From positions 54,240 through 118,239 of the forward strand of contig DAIUEJ010000002.1 in assembly GCA_036845225.1 (NCBI GenBank): a DNA stretch of 64,000 bases, given 5' to 3'. The notes below the pieces were generated by a model. The model had not been told where the DNA came from. It was given only the letters and a program-made list of their open reading frames with translations, and did no database searches. Shown here in pieces: positions 48,408-57,578 of the stretch (its first letter is position 1; each line of letters opens with the position of its first letter). Both the position numbers and the translations under genes were made by a program. Source of the DNA: FEN-680 sp036845225 (GTDB lineage: Bacteria; Actinomycetota; Geothermincolia; Fen-727; Anoxymicrobiaceae).

Positions 48408-49697
48408 ATGGACTGTTGCGTTATAGGAACCGGCTACGTCGGGCTGGTCACCGGGGCGTGCCTCGCTGACCTGGGCCACTCCGTGACGTGTGTCGACAAG
48501 GACGACTCCAAGGTGACTGCGCTGGCCGGCGGGAACGTCCTCATCTACGAAGCCGAACTGGAGGAAGTAGTCCGCAGGGGCCTCAAGTCCGGCAAGCTCT
48601 CTTTCACCACCGACATCAGGGGTGCGGTCTCGCGCAGCGAATTCGTCTTCATCACGGTGGGCACGCCGTCGGACGCCGAAGGCCACGCCGACCTCACCAA
48701 CGTCGACGAGGTCGCCCGGCAGATCGCCGAGGCCATCGAAGGGTACAAGGTGATCATCAACAAGAGCACCGTGCCCGTGGGCAGCACCAAGCGCGTGTCG
48801 CGGATAATCGAGCAGTCGATGCCCCCGTACCCCGAGTTCGACGTGGTGTCGAATCCGGAGTTCCTGCGCGAAGGCACGGCGGTATCCGATTTCATGAAGC
48901 CCTCCCGTATCATCATCGGCGCGGACTCGCAGAAAGCCGCCATGCTCATGAGCTCCCTCTACAAGCGCATCGACGCGCCGCTGCTCATCACCGACCCCGC
49001 GAGCGCGGAGATGATCAAGTACGCCTCCAACGCCTTCCTGGCCACCAAGGTCTCCTACATCAACGAGATAGCGAACATCTGCGAAGCGGTCGGGGCGGAC
49101 GTCCGTGAGGTCTCGCTGGGCATGGGATACGACGAGCGAATCGGCTTCGAGTTCCTCAAGGCCGGTCCCGGCTTCGGGGGCTCGTGCTTTCCCAAGGACT
49201 GCCGCGCCATGCTGCGCATCGCGCACGAGAGCGGCTACGAGTTCGAGCTCCTGGAGGGAGTGCTCAAGGTCAACCGGGAGCAGCAGGAGCGAGTGGTGAC
49301 CAAGATAGCCAAGGCCGCGGGGGGACTCGAAGGCAAGAGCATAGGGCTCCTGGGGCTCGCCTTCAAGGCGAACACCGACGACGCGCGCGAGTCCCCGGCC
49401 CTCATCATCGCGGGCATGCTGCTCCAGCGGGGGGCAAAGGTCACCGTATTCGACCCTCAGGCGATGGACAACTGCGCCGGGGAGATTCCCGACGCCCGCT
49501 TCGCAGAGGACCCCTACCAGGTCGCCGAGGGCGCCGAAGTGCTGGTCCTGTTGACCGAGTGGGACGAGTTCAAGTGGCTCGACTACGAGCGTGTGCTGAA
49601 GGCGATGAGCCGTCCCGTGATAGTGGACACCAGGAACTGCCTGGACCCCGCGGTCCTGCGCAAGCTCGGATTCACATATGAAGGAGTCGGCAGATGA
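48408..49697 (+). CDS. ugd: UDP-glucose 6-dehydrogenase
   Basis: A 429-residue enzyme that oxidises UDP-glucose (or a related NDP-sugar) twice to the uronic acid. Features: NAD motif 'IGTGYVGLVTGACLADLG', 'KSTVPVGST', 'NPEFLREGTAV', the catalytic Cys in 'GPGFGGSCFPKD', and the C-terminal 'LGLAFKANTDDARESPA'. ATG 48408 gives the standard N terminus; an in-frame ATG at 48372 would add 12 residues. It opens the polysaccharide operon and overlaps the GT2 gene that follows by ATGA. UDP-glucuronate would be a precursor for the surface glycan. Confidence 0.95.
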   Translation: MDCCVIGTGYVGLVTGACLADLGHSVTCVDKDDSKVTALAGGNVLIYEAELEEVVRRGLKSGKLSFTTDIRGAVSRSEFVFITVGTPSDAEGHADLTNVDEVARQIAEAIEGYKVIINKSTVPVGSTKRVSRIIEQSMPPYPEFDVVSNPEFLREGTAVSDFMKPSRIIIGADSQKAAMLMSSLYKRIDAPLLITDPASAEMIKYASNAFLATKVSYINEIANICEAVGADVREVSLGMGYDERIGFEFLKAGPGFGGSCFPKDCRAMLRIAHESGYEFELLEGVLKVNREQQERVVTKIAKAAGGLEGKSIGLLGLAFKANTDDARESPALIIAGMLLQRGAKVTVFDPQAMDNCAGEIPDARFAEDPYQVAEGAEVLVLLTEWDEFKWLDYERVLKAMSRPVIVDTRNCLDPAVLRKLGFTYEGVGR

Positions 49698-50380
49698 AGC
49701 TGTCAGTGATCGTGCCCGTCTACAACGAGAGGAACACGATACAGGAGATACTCCGCAGGGTCCGCGCGGTCGACCTCGGCGAGATATCGAAGGAGATCAT
49801 TGTTGTCGACGACGGTTCCACCGACGGGACCGTCGACATACTGAAGCTGGAGGAGGACTCGACGACCCGCCTGCTCACGCACCCGCAGAACAAGGGAAAA
49901 GGCGCCGCCGTCAGGACCGGGCTGGAGCAGGCAACCGGCGACTTCGTGATAATCCAGGACGCCGACCTCGAGTACGACCCCGACGACTACCGCCTGCTGC
50001 TGGCGCCGCTGCTCAAGAAGAAGGCCGAGGTGGTGTACGGGTCCCGCTTCACCGGTGAGCACCGCGACATGCTCTTCTGGCACATGCTCGGCAACAAGAT
50101 GCTCTCGTTCATCACCAACGTGCTCTACAACACCACGCTCTCCGACATGGAGACGTGCTACAAGCTTTTCTGGAGGCCATGCCTCGAGGGGATCACCATC
50201 AAGTCGAACCGCTTCAACTTCGAGCCGGAGATCACCGCAAAGGTCCTCAAGAAGAAGGTTCGCATCTACGAGGTGCCGATCTCTTACGCCGGACGCGAGT
50301 ATACGGAGGGAAAGAAGATCACCTGGCGCGACGGATTCTCCGCCCTGTGGGCGCTCATCAAATATCGCTTCGTTGATTGA
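49694..50380 (+). CDS. GT2 glycosyltransferase, DPM1-like
   Basis: A 228-residue soluble GT-A enzyme: 'LSVIVPVYNERNTIQEIL', 'VVDDGSTDGTVDI', 'IQDADLEYDPDDY' (DXD-like metal site), and the C-terminal 'EVPISYAGREYTEGKKITWR'. The size and the last motif are those of polyprenol-phosphate mannose/glucose synthases. It would charge a lipid carrier with a hexose. The mannose-dependent membrane glycosyltransferase at 43498 could use that product. The small flippase-like protein gene comes next, a common combination. Confidence 0.92.
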   Translation: MKLSVIVPVYNERNTIQEILRRVRAVDLGEISKEIIVVDDGSTDGTVDILKLEEDSTTRLLTHPQNKGKGAAVRTGLEQATGDFVIIQDADLEYDPDDYRLLLAPLLKKKAEVVYGSRFTGEHRDMLFWHMLGNKMLSFITNVLYNTTLSDMETCYKLFWRPCLEGITIKSNRFNFEPEITAKVLKKKVRIYEVPISYAGREYTEGKKITWRDGFSALWALIKYRFVD

Positions 50381-50407
50381 GGAGGAAGCAGCACTCGAGG
50401 AGGAGTC

Positions 50408-50908
50408 TTGAAAATGCAGACAGCAATCACTGTGACCCTGCTGATCATCAGCATCGGCCTGGCGGTCGCCGGACAGCTCGCCATGAAGGCGGGCATGAAC
50501 GACATCGTCGCCAAACACGGCGACCTCAAGATGGAGAACTTCAAGCACCCCGGCACGCTCGTCAAGTGGATCTTCAAAGACGGGCCGTGGGCGGCGGCGG
50601 GCATCCTGCTCTACGCCATATCTGCGCTGTTCTGGCTGATCGTGCTCTCGAGGACGTCCCTCAGCGTCGCTTACCCGATGGTCGCGGCGGGCTACGTGGT
50701 GGTCGTCCTCTACTCGAAGTTCGTCTTCAACGAGAACGTCAAGGCCATCGCCTGGGTCGGGCTGGTGTTCATAGTGATTGGCGTGGCTATCACGGCTCAG
50801 GGGTTGCCCGCGAAGAAGAAGACCGAACTGAAACCCGCGAGCTCAGTGGTGCAGACAGCGCAAGCGGGTCATGCTGAGGCCGTCGACGGGACGCCCTCCG
50901 AAAAATGA
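50408..50908 (+). CDS. Small four-helix DMT/EamA-type membrane protein
   Basis: A 166-residue protein with four transmembrane helices ('ITVTLLIISIGLAVAGQLAM', 'AAAGILLYAISALFWLIVL', 'VAYPMVAAGYVVVVLYSKFV', 'WVGLVFIVIGVAITAQG') in the style of EmrE/ArnE. A polar tail of 35 residues follows. In glycan loci such proteins help flip lipid-linked sugars; drug efflux is the other option. It begins with TTG 50408 or ATG 50414, both behind a gaggaggag tract. Its stop overlaps the next start (ATGA). Confidence 0.88.
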   Translation: MKMQTAITVTLLIISIGLAVAGQLAMKAGMNDIVAKHGDLKMENFKHPGTLVKWIFKDGPWAAAGILLYAISALFWLIVLSRTSLSVAYPMVAAGYVVVVLYSKFVFNENVKAIAWVGLVFIVIGVAITAQGLPAKKKTELKPASSVVQTAQAGHAEAVDGTPSEK

Positions 50909-51966
50909 AGACCGTCTCGGTGATCGTCATCAACTTCAACGGGCTCGCTGACATCGAGGCGTGCCTGGAGTCGGTGGCCGCCCAGGATTACCCCGAGCTG
51001 GAGCTGCTCGTGATCGACAACGGCTCGAGCGACGGTTCGACCGAGTGGCTCAGGGAGTGGGCCAGCGGGCAGTCCGGCGGGACGCGGTTCAAGACGACCG
51101 GCCCGTTGCTCATCGAGAACGGCGCCAATACCGGGTTCAGCCCGGCGCTGAACCAGGGCATCAAGGCCACCTCGGGCGAGCTCGTGATGCCGCTCAACAC
51201 CGACGTCGTCCTGGAGGACTCCTTCATCGCCATGCTCGTCGCCAGGCTCGAGAAAGACTCCGCGGGCAGCGTGAGCGGCAAGCTCATGCGCTTCCCTCCC
51301 TTTGGCAAGGACAACGTCATCGACACCGTCGGGCACGTGATCTTCAAGAACAGGCTCGCCGAGAGCCTCGGCGAGGGGCTGCGCGGCGCGACCTCATTTC
51401 TAGAGCCCATCGAGGTGTGGGGCACCTGCGGAGCGGCCGCGATATACGACCGGGCGATGCTCGAGGACGTCGCGGTCGACGGGGAGTACTTCGACGAGGA
51501 CTTCTTCGCCTTCTGGGAGGACCTCGACCTCGACTGGCGGGCGCGCATGCGGGGCTGGAGATGCATGTTCGAACCGGCCGCCGTCGGCTACCACCGCCGA
51601 GGGGGCGCCGGATACAGGAAATCGCTGCTGGTCGAGACCCACAACTACAAGAACCGATACCTCATGATCATCAAGAACGATTCCGCGCGCTACCTCCTGC
51701 GAAACCTGCCCGGCCTTGCAGCGACGGAGGCACTGAAGGGCGGGGCCCTGCTGGTGCGCTGCCCGAAGGCCCTGCTGGGCCTGGGGCAGGTGGTGAGGCT
51801 TCTGCCCGCGATGGTCCGCAAGCGGCGGGTGATACAGTCCCGCAGGCTGGTGCCGGCGCGCGACCTCGACGGTTGGTTCCAGCCGTTCGGCTACGCGAAA
51901 TGGGTCAGGCGCCATCTGTTGAACCGCGGAGAGATGATAGTGGAAGCGGAACGGGAGCGGGCGTGA
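50905..51966 (+). CDS. GT2 glycosyltransferase, rhamnosyltransferase-like
   Basis: A 353-residue GT-A enzyme: 'VSVIVINFNGLADIEACLES', 'VIDNGSSDGSTEWL', 'NTGFSPALNQGIKATSGEL' and the acceptor-side 'FDEDFFAFWEDLDLDWRARM'. These are the marks of the WbbL/rhamnosyltransferase branch of GT2. The C-terminal region has a hydrophobic stretch (about 265-300) that may touch the membrane. It overlaps its neighbours on both sides by four bases, so all three are one translation unit. Confidence 0.92.
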   Translation: MKTVSVIVINFNGLADIEACLESVAAQDYPELELLVIDNGSSDGSTEWLREWASGQSGGTRFKTTGPLLIENGANTGFSPALNQGIKATSGELVMPLNTDVVLEDSFIAMLVARLEKDSAGSVSGKLMRFPPFGKDNVIDTVGHVIFKNRLAESLGEGLRGATSFLEPIEVWGTCGAAAIYDRAMLEDVAVDGEYFDEDFFAFWEDLDLDWRARMRGWRCMFEPAAVGYHRRGGAGYRKSLLVETHNYKNRYLMIIKNDSARYLLRNLPGLAATEALKGGALLVRCPKALLGLGQVVRLLPAMVRKRRVIQSRRLVPARDLDGWFQPFGYAKWVRRHLLNRGEMIVEAERERA

Positions 51967-52871
51967 ACCAGGTCGCAGCGATAATCATCAACAGGAACAC
52001 GAAAGATTTCCTGCGAGAGTGCCTGAAGACCGTGCTCGCTCAGGACTTCGCGGGTGGCATCTCCACGTGGGTGGTGGACAACGGCTCCGACGACCGCAGC
52101 GCGCAGATGGTGCTGCGGGAGTTCCCGGGGGTCGACCTGGTCTGGAACCGGTCCAACGTCGGTTACGCCTGCGCCTGCAACCAGGGAGTGAGGGCAACCC
52201 GCGAGCAGTACGTACTGATCATGAACAGCGACACGGCCCTCTCTACAGACACCGTGAGCGAGGTCGTGTCTTACCTGGAGCGCAACCCGGCGGCCGGGGT
52301 CGCGGCCCCGTTGCTCCGCAACAGCGACGGCAGCCTGCAGTTCTCCTGCCGGGAGTTCCCGTCGGTCTCCACCGCTTTCGTCCACGCGTTCCTGGGCCTG
52401 TTCAGCTCGGACAATCCCCGTTCCGCGAGCTACAAGAAGATGACCTGGGACCACTCTCGGGAGGCGGATGTCGACTGGGTCTCCGGGGCCTTCATGGCTA
52501 TCAGGCGCGAGGCGCTGGAGCAGCTCGGCGGCTTCGACGAGAAATACTACATGTACGTGGAGGACGTGGACCTGTGCTGGAGGATGTGGCAGGCGGGCTG
52601 GAGCGTAGGCTTCGTGCCGGGCACGGAGGTCTGTCACCACATCGGGATGAGCAGCCGGGCGGTCCCGGCGCGCATGGTACTGCACCATCACGGCAGTATG
52701 TTACGCTTCCACCGTAAGACTTATGACGGGCCGATGAGGCGGACCGTCAACGTCGTGGTCGCGGTGGGGGTGGCGTTCAGGGTGGCGCTGATCCTCGCCC
52801 TCAACGCGTACTATCGCCTTCGCGGCGCCCTGGGTGGCGCGAAGAAAGTGATCATGCCGGGGAGACAGTGA
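51963..52871 (+). CDS. GT2 glycosyltransferase, rhamnosyltransferase-like
   Basis: A 302-residue paralogue of the preceding enzyme: 'VAAIIINRNTKDFLRECLKT', 'VVDNGSDDRSAQMV', 'NVGYACACNQGVRATREQ', 'MNSDTALS' and 'FDEKYYMYVEDVDLCWRMW'. One transmembrane helix near the end ('VVVAVGVAFRVALILAL') anchors it. GTG start at 51963 overlaps the upstream stop (GTGA). With the GDP-rhamnose genes downstream it may add D-rhamnose or a related deoxyhexose; the specificity is inferred from context only. Confidence 0.92.
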   Translation: MNQVAAIIINRNTKDFLRECLKTVLAQDFAGGISTWVVDNGSDDRSAQMVLREFPGVDLVWNRSNVGYACACNQGVRATREQYVLIMNSDTALSTDTVSEVVSYLERNPAAGVAAPLLRNSDGSLQFSCREFPSVSTAFVHAFLGLFSSDNPRSASYKKMTWDHSREADVDWVSGAFMAIRREALEQLGGFDEKYYMYVEDVDLCWRMWQAGWSVGFVPGTEVCHHIGMSSRAVPARMVLHHHGSMLRFHRKTYDGPMRRTVNVVVAVGVAFRVALILALNAYYRLRGALGGAKKVIMPGRQ

Positions 52872-53845
52872 TGGAGCGAGTACTGATAACGGGGGCCGAC
52901 GGGTTCGTCGCTTCGCACCTGCTGGGGGAGCTCGCCCGCGAGTGCGGCTGCGAGATCACCGGGATCGGGCTCAAGGAGGCTCCCTCCGCGCTGGTCGACA
53001 GGCTCGACTACGTCGTCCTCGACCTCACCGAGTATGAACCGGTAAAAGATCTCCTCGAGGAGAAGCGCCCGGACGCGATATTCCACCTGGCGGCGATGCC
53101 GTCCGTGGCGCAGTCGTGGGAGGACCCCTGGAGCACCTACCGGGTCAACGTGCTGGGCCAGGTCAACCTGATGGAGGCGTTGCGCAGGCTCGAGCTGGAG
53201 GCGTCCGTCCACATCGCGTGTTCCAGCGAAGAGTACGGGAAGGTGTCGCCCGAGGCGATGCCCATGGACGAGGGCACGCCGTTCAACCCCTGCAGCCACT
53301 ACGCGGTCAGCAAGGTCGCCCAGGAGGTCCTGGGCCTCATGTACTACGAGGCGTTCGCCTGGCGCGTCCTGGTGACCCGGGGCTTCAACCAGTGCGGGCC
53401 CGGGCAGGCCTCGGATTTTGTGGTCTCTTCTTTCGCCCGGCAGATCGCCGAGATCGAAGTGGGGCTCCGAAAGCCCGTCATCATGGTCGGCAACCTCGAG
53501 GCCAGGCGTGACTTCATGGACGTGCGAGACACCGTGCGCGCGTACCGCATGGTCATGGAGAAAGGGAAGGCGGGCACCGCCTACAACGTGTGCAGCGGCA
53601 CGGCGCGCGCGGTGGCAGAAGTCCTGGAGTTGCTTCTGGAGGCGAGCGGCGCCGAGATAAGGGTCGAGCGCGACGCCTGCCGCCAGAGGCCGAGCGACAT
53701 CCCTCTGCTGCTCGGGGACAACGCCAGGCTGAAGGAAGAGACTGGCTGGGAGCCGGTCATCGGGCTCGAGACGACCCTGAAAGACACTCTCGATTACTGG
53801 CGCGTCCGGGTGAGAGGACAGAGGGAACCGGAGGTGAGGAGTTGA
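52871..53845 (+). CDS. rmd: Extended SDR, GDP-4-keto-6-deoxymannose reductase-like (RMD)
   Basis: A 324-residue extended SDR. 'VLITGADGFVASHLLGEL', 'HLAAMPSVAQSWEDP', 'CSSEEYG', 'HYAVSKVAQE' (Tyr-x3-Lys), 'FNQCGPGQASDFVVSSFARQ' and 'VGNLEARRDFMDVRD' fit GDP-6-deoxy-D-mannose reductases. It would reduce GDP-4-keto-6-deoxy-mannose to GDP-D-rhamnose. ATG at 52871 (GTG at 52868 precedes it). It shows clear similarity to the gene at 55060, which I take to be the dehydratase; the two roles could be the other way round. Confidence 0.82.
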   Translation: MERVLITGADGFVASHLLGELARECGCEITGIGLKEAPSALVDRLDYVVLDLTEYEPVKDLLEEKRPDAIFHLAAMPSVAQSWEDPWSTYRVNVLGQVNLMEALRRLELEASVHIACSSEEYGKVSPEAMPMDEGTPFNPCSHYAVSKVAQEVLGLMYYEAFAWRVLVTRGFNQCGPGQASDFVVSSFARQIAEIEVGLRKPVIMVGNLEARRDFMDVRDTVRAYRMVMEKGKAGTAYNVCSGTARAVAEVLELLLEASGAEIRVERDACRQRPSDIPLLLGDNARLKEETGWEPVIGLETTLKDTLDYWRVRVRGQREPEVRS

Positions 53846-54957
53846 AGGCAGCGATGCTCGTGGGTGGGTTCGGCACCCGCTTGAGGCCGCTCACGATAAC
53901 CACGCCGAAACCGATGCTACCCCTGGTCAACATCCCGTTTCTGGAGATCGAGCTCCTGCACCTGAAGCGGTACGGGGTCGACGAGGTGATCCTGTCGACC
54001 AGTTACATGCCCGCCGTTTTCGACGAGTACTTCGGTGACGGCTCGAGGCTGGGTTTGAAGCTGGTGCACGTGACGGAGGACGAGCCGCTGGGGACCTGTG
54101 GCGCTATCAAGAACGTCGTCGAACACCTGGGAGAAGAGCCGGTGATCGTGTGCAACGGGGACATCCTCACCGACCTCGATATCGCGGCGCTGGTCGCTTA
54201 CCACAAAGAGAAGGGCGCGAAAGTCACGATCACACTGACCCCGGTGGAGGACCCGACCGCGTACGGCCTGGTCCCGCTGGACGACGATGGCCACATAAAA
54301 GAGTTCCTCGAGAAGCCTTCCTGGGACCAGGTGGTCACCAACCTCATCAACGCGGGGACCTACGTCATGGACCCCGCGGTGCTCGACCAGGTCCCGCCCG
54401 GGCAGAACTACTCTTTCGAACGACAGTTGTTCCCGGACCTGCTCAAGCAGGGCGAGCCCATGTTCGGCTTCCCTTCGGACTGTTACTGGCTGGACCTCGG
54501 AACTCCCGAGAAGTACCTCGCCGCCCACCATGACATACTGAGCGGCGAGATAGACATTCCCATGAAGGGCAGCGAGGAAGACGAGCGCGTCTGGATAGGC
54601 GACGGCGTCGACATCGCGCAGACGGCTCACATCCACGGCCCGGTCATCGTCGGCGACCGCGTGAAAGTAGGCCCGGGCGCCAAGATCCAGGCGAAGACAT
54701 GCCTCGGAAACGACGTGAAGATCGAGGCCGAGGCGCGGGTCGAAGGGTCTGTAGTGCTCGACGGAGCAACCATCGGCGAGCGGAGCCAGGTGGAGGAGAG
54801 CATAGTGGGAAGAGGCACCGTGCTCGGGGCCGACTGTCATGTTGCGGACTGTTCGGTCTTGGGTGATAATATCGTCTCTGGTAGCGAGAACGAGTTCCGA
54901 AAAGGGATTCGCGTTTGGCCTTCGACGGTGATCGAGGCCGGAAAGATCAAGTTCTGA
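53842..54957 (+). CDS. Mannose-1-phosphate guanylyltransferase
   Basis: A 371-residue NDP-sugar pyrophosphorylase: 'AAMLVGGFGTRLRPLTITTP' with 'KPMLPLVNIPFLE', 'VCNGDILTDLD', 'NLINAGTYVMDP', and a C-terminal left-handed beta helix (about 250-365) of hexapeptide-type repeats. That arrangement is that of GDP-mannose pyrophosphorylases of the GMPPB type, matched by the mannose-handling genes downstream. It would make GDP-mannose from mannose-1-phosphate and GTP. TTG start, overlapping the previous stop (TTGA), with gaggag upstream. Confidence 0.9.
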   Translation: MKAAMLVGGFGTRLRPLTITTPKPMLPLVNIPFLEIELLHLKRYGVDEVILSTSYMPAVFDEYFGDGSRLGLKLVHVTEDEPLGTCGAIKNVVEHLGEEPVIVCNGDILTDLDIAALVAYHKEKGAKVTITLTPVEDPTAYGLVPLDDDGHIKEFLEKPSWDQVVTNLINAGTYVMDPAVLDQVPPGQNYSFERQLFPDLLKQGEPMFGFPSDCYWLDLGTPEKYLAAHHDILSGEIDIPMKGSEEDERVWIGDGVDIAQTAHIHGPVIVGDRVKVGPGAKIQAKTCLGNDVKIEAEARVEGSVVLDGATIGERSQVEESIVGRGTVLGADCHVADCSVLGDNIVSGSENEFRKGIRVWPSTVIEAGKIKF

Positions 54958-55059
54958 ACACGGGGCCGGCTCCTGGCCGGCAAAGTTTCTTTATAGGCAC
55001 TGGGACCGGGGGCCCGGCGGGACGGGCGGAGGTCTTCATTTTCGCGGAGGTGCAGCTAA

Positions 55060-56019
55060 TTGAAGGTCCTGATCACTGGAATCACCGGGTTCGCCGGCAG
55101 CCACCTGGCTGAGTACTGCCTCGCCCGCGGCGACGCCGAGGTGTTCGGCACCGCGCGCTGGCGCAGCCCCATGGACAACGTGGTTGGCATCACCGACGAC
55201 ATCACGCTGATGGACTGCGACCTCAAGGATTCGGTGGCGGTGCGCCACTGCCTCTCCGAGATCCGCCCCGAGTATATCTTCCACCTGGCGGCGCAGAGCT
55301 TCGTCCCCACGTCGTGGAAAGCACCGGTCGAGACGGTGTGCACCAACATGGTCGGCGAGATAAACCTCTTCGAGGCGATGCGCGAGCTCGGGCTGGTAGA
55401 GAACACCCGCATCCAGCTGGCCGGCTCCAGCGAGGAGTACGGCATGGTCCACGAGGACGAAGTCCCTATCAAGGAGACCAACCCCTTGAGGCCTCTGAGC
55501 CCCTACGGGGTCAGCAAGGTGGGGCAGGACCTCCTCGGCTACCAGTACCATGCGAGCTACGGGCTTCACACGGTGCGAACGCGCGCGTTCAACCATACCG
55601 GCCCGCGGCGGGGAGACGTGTTCGTCTCGAGCAACTTCTCCAAGCAGATCGCGACGCTCGAGAAGGGCAAGGCCGAGCCGGTCATCAAGGTTGGAAACCT
55701 CGACGCCCGGCGAGACTTCACCGACGTTCGCGACATGGTGAAAGCGTACTGGCTCGCGCTCGAGAAGGGCGAGCCGGGTGAGGTCTACAACCTGGGCTCC
55801 GGCAAAGACGTCACCATCAAGAAGATGCTGGATATCCTGCTCTCGTTCAGCGACCTCGACATCGAGATCAGGGAGGATCCGTCCAGGATGCGCCCTTCCG
55901 ACGTGGAGATACTGCTCGCCGACACCACCAGGTTCCACGACCTGACGGGATGGGAGCCTGAGATACCGCTCGAGAAGACTCTGGAGGACCTGCTCGATTA
56001 CTGGCGGGAGAGGGTCTGA
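55060..56019 (+). CDS. gmd: GDP-mannose 4,6-dehydratase-like extended SDR
   Basis: A 319-residue extended SDR: 'VLITGITGFAGSHLAEYCLA', 'HLAAQSFVPTSWKAP', 'AGSSEEYGMV', 'PYGVSKVGQD', 'FNHTGPRRGDVFVSSNFSKQ', 'VGNLDARRDFTDVRD'. It would convert GDP-mannose to GDP-4-keto-6-deoxymannose. It is some 30 residues shorter than classical GMD. It opens with TTG behind ggaggt. Position between the guanylyltransferase and the phosphomannomutase supports a role in GDP-deoxyhexose synthesis. Confidence 0.84.
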   Translation: MKVLITGITGFAGSHLAEYCLARGDAEVFGTARWRSPMDNVVGITDDITLMDCDLKDSVAVRHCLSEIRPEYIFHLAAQSFVPTSWKAPVETVCTNMVGEINLFEAMRELGLVENTRIQLAGSSEEYGMVHEDEVPIKETNPLRPLSPYGVSKVGQDLLGYQYHASYGLHTVRTRAFNHTGPRRGDVFVSSNFSKQIATLEKGKAEPVIKVGNLDARRDFTDVRDMVKAYWLALEKGEPGEVYNLGSGKDVTIKKMLDILLSFSDLDIEIREDPSRMRPSDVEILLADTTRFHDLTGWEPEIPLEKTLEDLLDYWRERV

Positions 56020-56138
56020 CGGTTGGGCGGCGGGACAGCAGGACAAGCGGCCGGTAGCACGAAGACAGCGGCCGGTCCTGATGCCGGCGCCCTGTGGGTG
56101 CGCGGCATCACCCCCGGATATCAGCGCGGGAGATGGCA

Positions 56139-57578
56139 ATGATCAAATTCGGCACTGACGGCTGGCGCGGCGTTATCGCGGACGACTTCAACTACGACAA
56201 CATCTGGAAGGTCGCCTGCGCCGTCGTGAGCTACGTGCGCGACAGCGTAGAGGGCAAAGACCCGAAGCTCCTCATCGGGTACGACACCCGTTTCGGCTCC
56301 GACCTCTACGCGCAGCTGTGCGCTGTCGCGGCCAAGGAGCTGGGCGTGCCCGTGATGATCTCGGAGCACTTCGCCTCCACGCCTTCGATCTCGTTCGCGA
56401 CCAAGAACCTGCACGCCGACGGGGCGATAATGATAACCGCGAGCCACAACCCCCCACGGTTCGACGGCCTGAAGTTCAAGGGCCCGTACGGGGGTTCGGC
56501 CACGACCAGCATCACCGGCGAGATCGAGGCCATGCTTCACAGGGTGGAGAAGGACACTCCAAAGCGGCCCGACGTGCTCTTCGAGGACGTCCTGGAGCCG
56601 GGCAAGGTGGAGTTCTTCGATCCTATCCCGGCGTACCTGGACAAAGTGACCTCCATGGTCAACAAGGACGTGTTCCCCGCTCCTCAGTTCAAGATAATGT
56701 TCGACCCCATGTGGGGGGCCGGGCAGGGCTTGCTGCCGAAGGTGCTCGAGAGGCTCGGCATGGAGTGCGCCCAGATACACGGCGAGCACAACCCGCTCTT
56801 TCCCGGCCTGCAGCCCGAGCCGATCGGCGACAACCTGAACGATCTCCGCGAGGCTGTGACCTCCGGCGGCTACTCCGTCGGCATCGCGGTGGACGGAGAC
56901 GCGGACAGGGTAACCGCTGTCGACGCCACCGGGCGGTTCATCAGCAGCCACATGGTCCTGGCGCTCCTCCTGAAGCACCTGGTGGAGGTGCGCAAGTGGA
57001 CTGGAGACGTGGTCAAGACCGTCTCCACCACCAGCATGATCGACCGGCTCTGTGAGAAGTATCACCGCAACCTGTACGTGGTGCCGGTGGGCTTCAAGTA
57101 CATCGCCGACCTCATGCTCGAGGAAGACATCATGGTGGGAGGAGAGGAGAGCGGGGGCACGGGGATGAAGAACTACATCCCCGAGCGCGACGGCATCCTC
57201 ATCGGGCTGATGCTGATCGAGATAATGGCCACCAACAACAAGACCCTGGGCCAGCTCATCGATGAGCTGATGGACGAGCTGGGCCGCAAGTACGTGTTCC
57301 TTCGCAAAGACATAGAGCTCACGCAGGCGCACAAGGAATCACTGCTCGCCAACCTCCACGAGCTCAAGCCCGCTTCCATCGGCAGCCAGAAGGTCACCAG
57401 CGTGGAGACCATCGACGGTCTCAAGTTCCACAGGGAGGACGGATCCTGGCTGATGTTGCGGGTGTCCGGCACCGAGCCTTTGGTGCGCGTCTACGCGGAG
57501 GCGACTTCCGAGCAGGAAGTGGCCGACCTCGTCGCCGATGGTGTGAAGCTCATCAACACGGTCCAACCGAAGGAGTGA
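56139..57578 (+). CDS. Phosphomannomutase/phosphoglucomutase
   Basis: A 479-residue alpha-D-phosphohexomutase. 'KFGTDGWRG' at the N terminus, the phosphoserine loop 'MITASHNPP', the metal loop 'DGDADRVTAVD', the sugar-binding 'GGEESGG' and the phosphate-binding 'RVSGTEPLVRVYAE' are complete. It interconverts hexose-6-phosphate and hexose-1-phosphate, here giving mannose-1-phosphate for the guanylyltransferase. ATG 56139 is preferred because gggag lies 6 bases before it; ATG 56133 is too close to that site. Confidence 0.94.
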   Translation: MIKFGTDGWRGVIADDFNYDNIWKVACAVVSYVRDSVEGKDPKLLIGYDTRFGSDLYAQLCAVAAKELGVPVMISEHFASTPSISFATKNLHADGAIMITASHNPPRFDGLKFKGPYGGSATTSITGEIEAMLHRVEKDTPKRPDVLFEDVLEPGKVEFFDPIPAYLDKVTSMVNKDVFPAPQFKIMFDPMWGAGQGLLPKVLERLGMECAQIHGEHNPLFPGLQPEPIGDNLNDLREAVTSGGYSVGIAVDGDADRVTAVDATGRFISSHMVLALLLKHLVEVRKWTGDVVKTVSTTSMIDRLCEKYHRNLYVVPVGFKYIADLMLEEDIMVGGEESGGTGMKNYIPERDGILIGLMLIEIMATNNKTLGQLIDELMDELGRKYVFLRKDIELTQAHKESLLANLHELKPASIGSQKVTSVETIDGLKFHREDGSWLMLRVSGTEPLVRVYAEATSEQEVADLVADGVKLINTVQPKE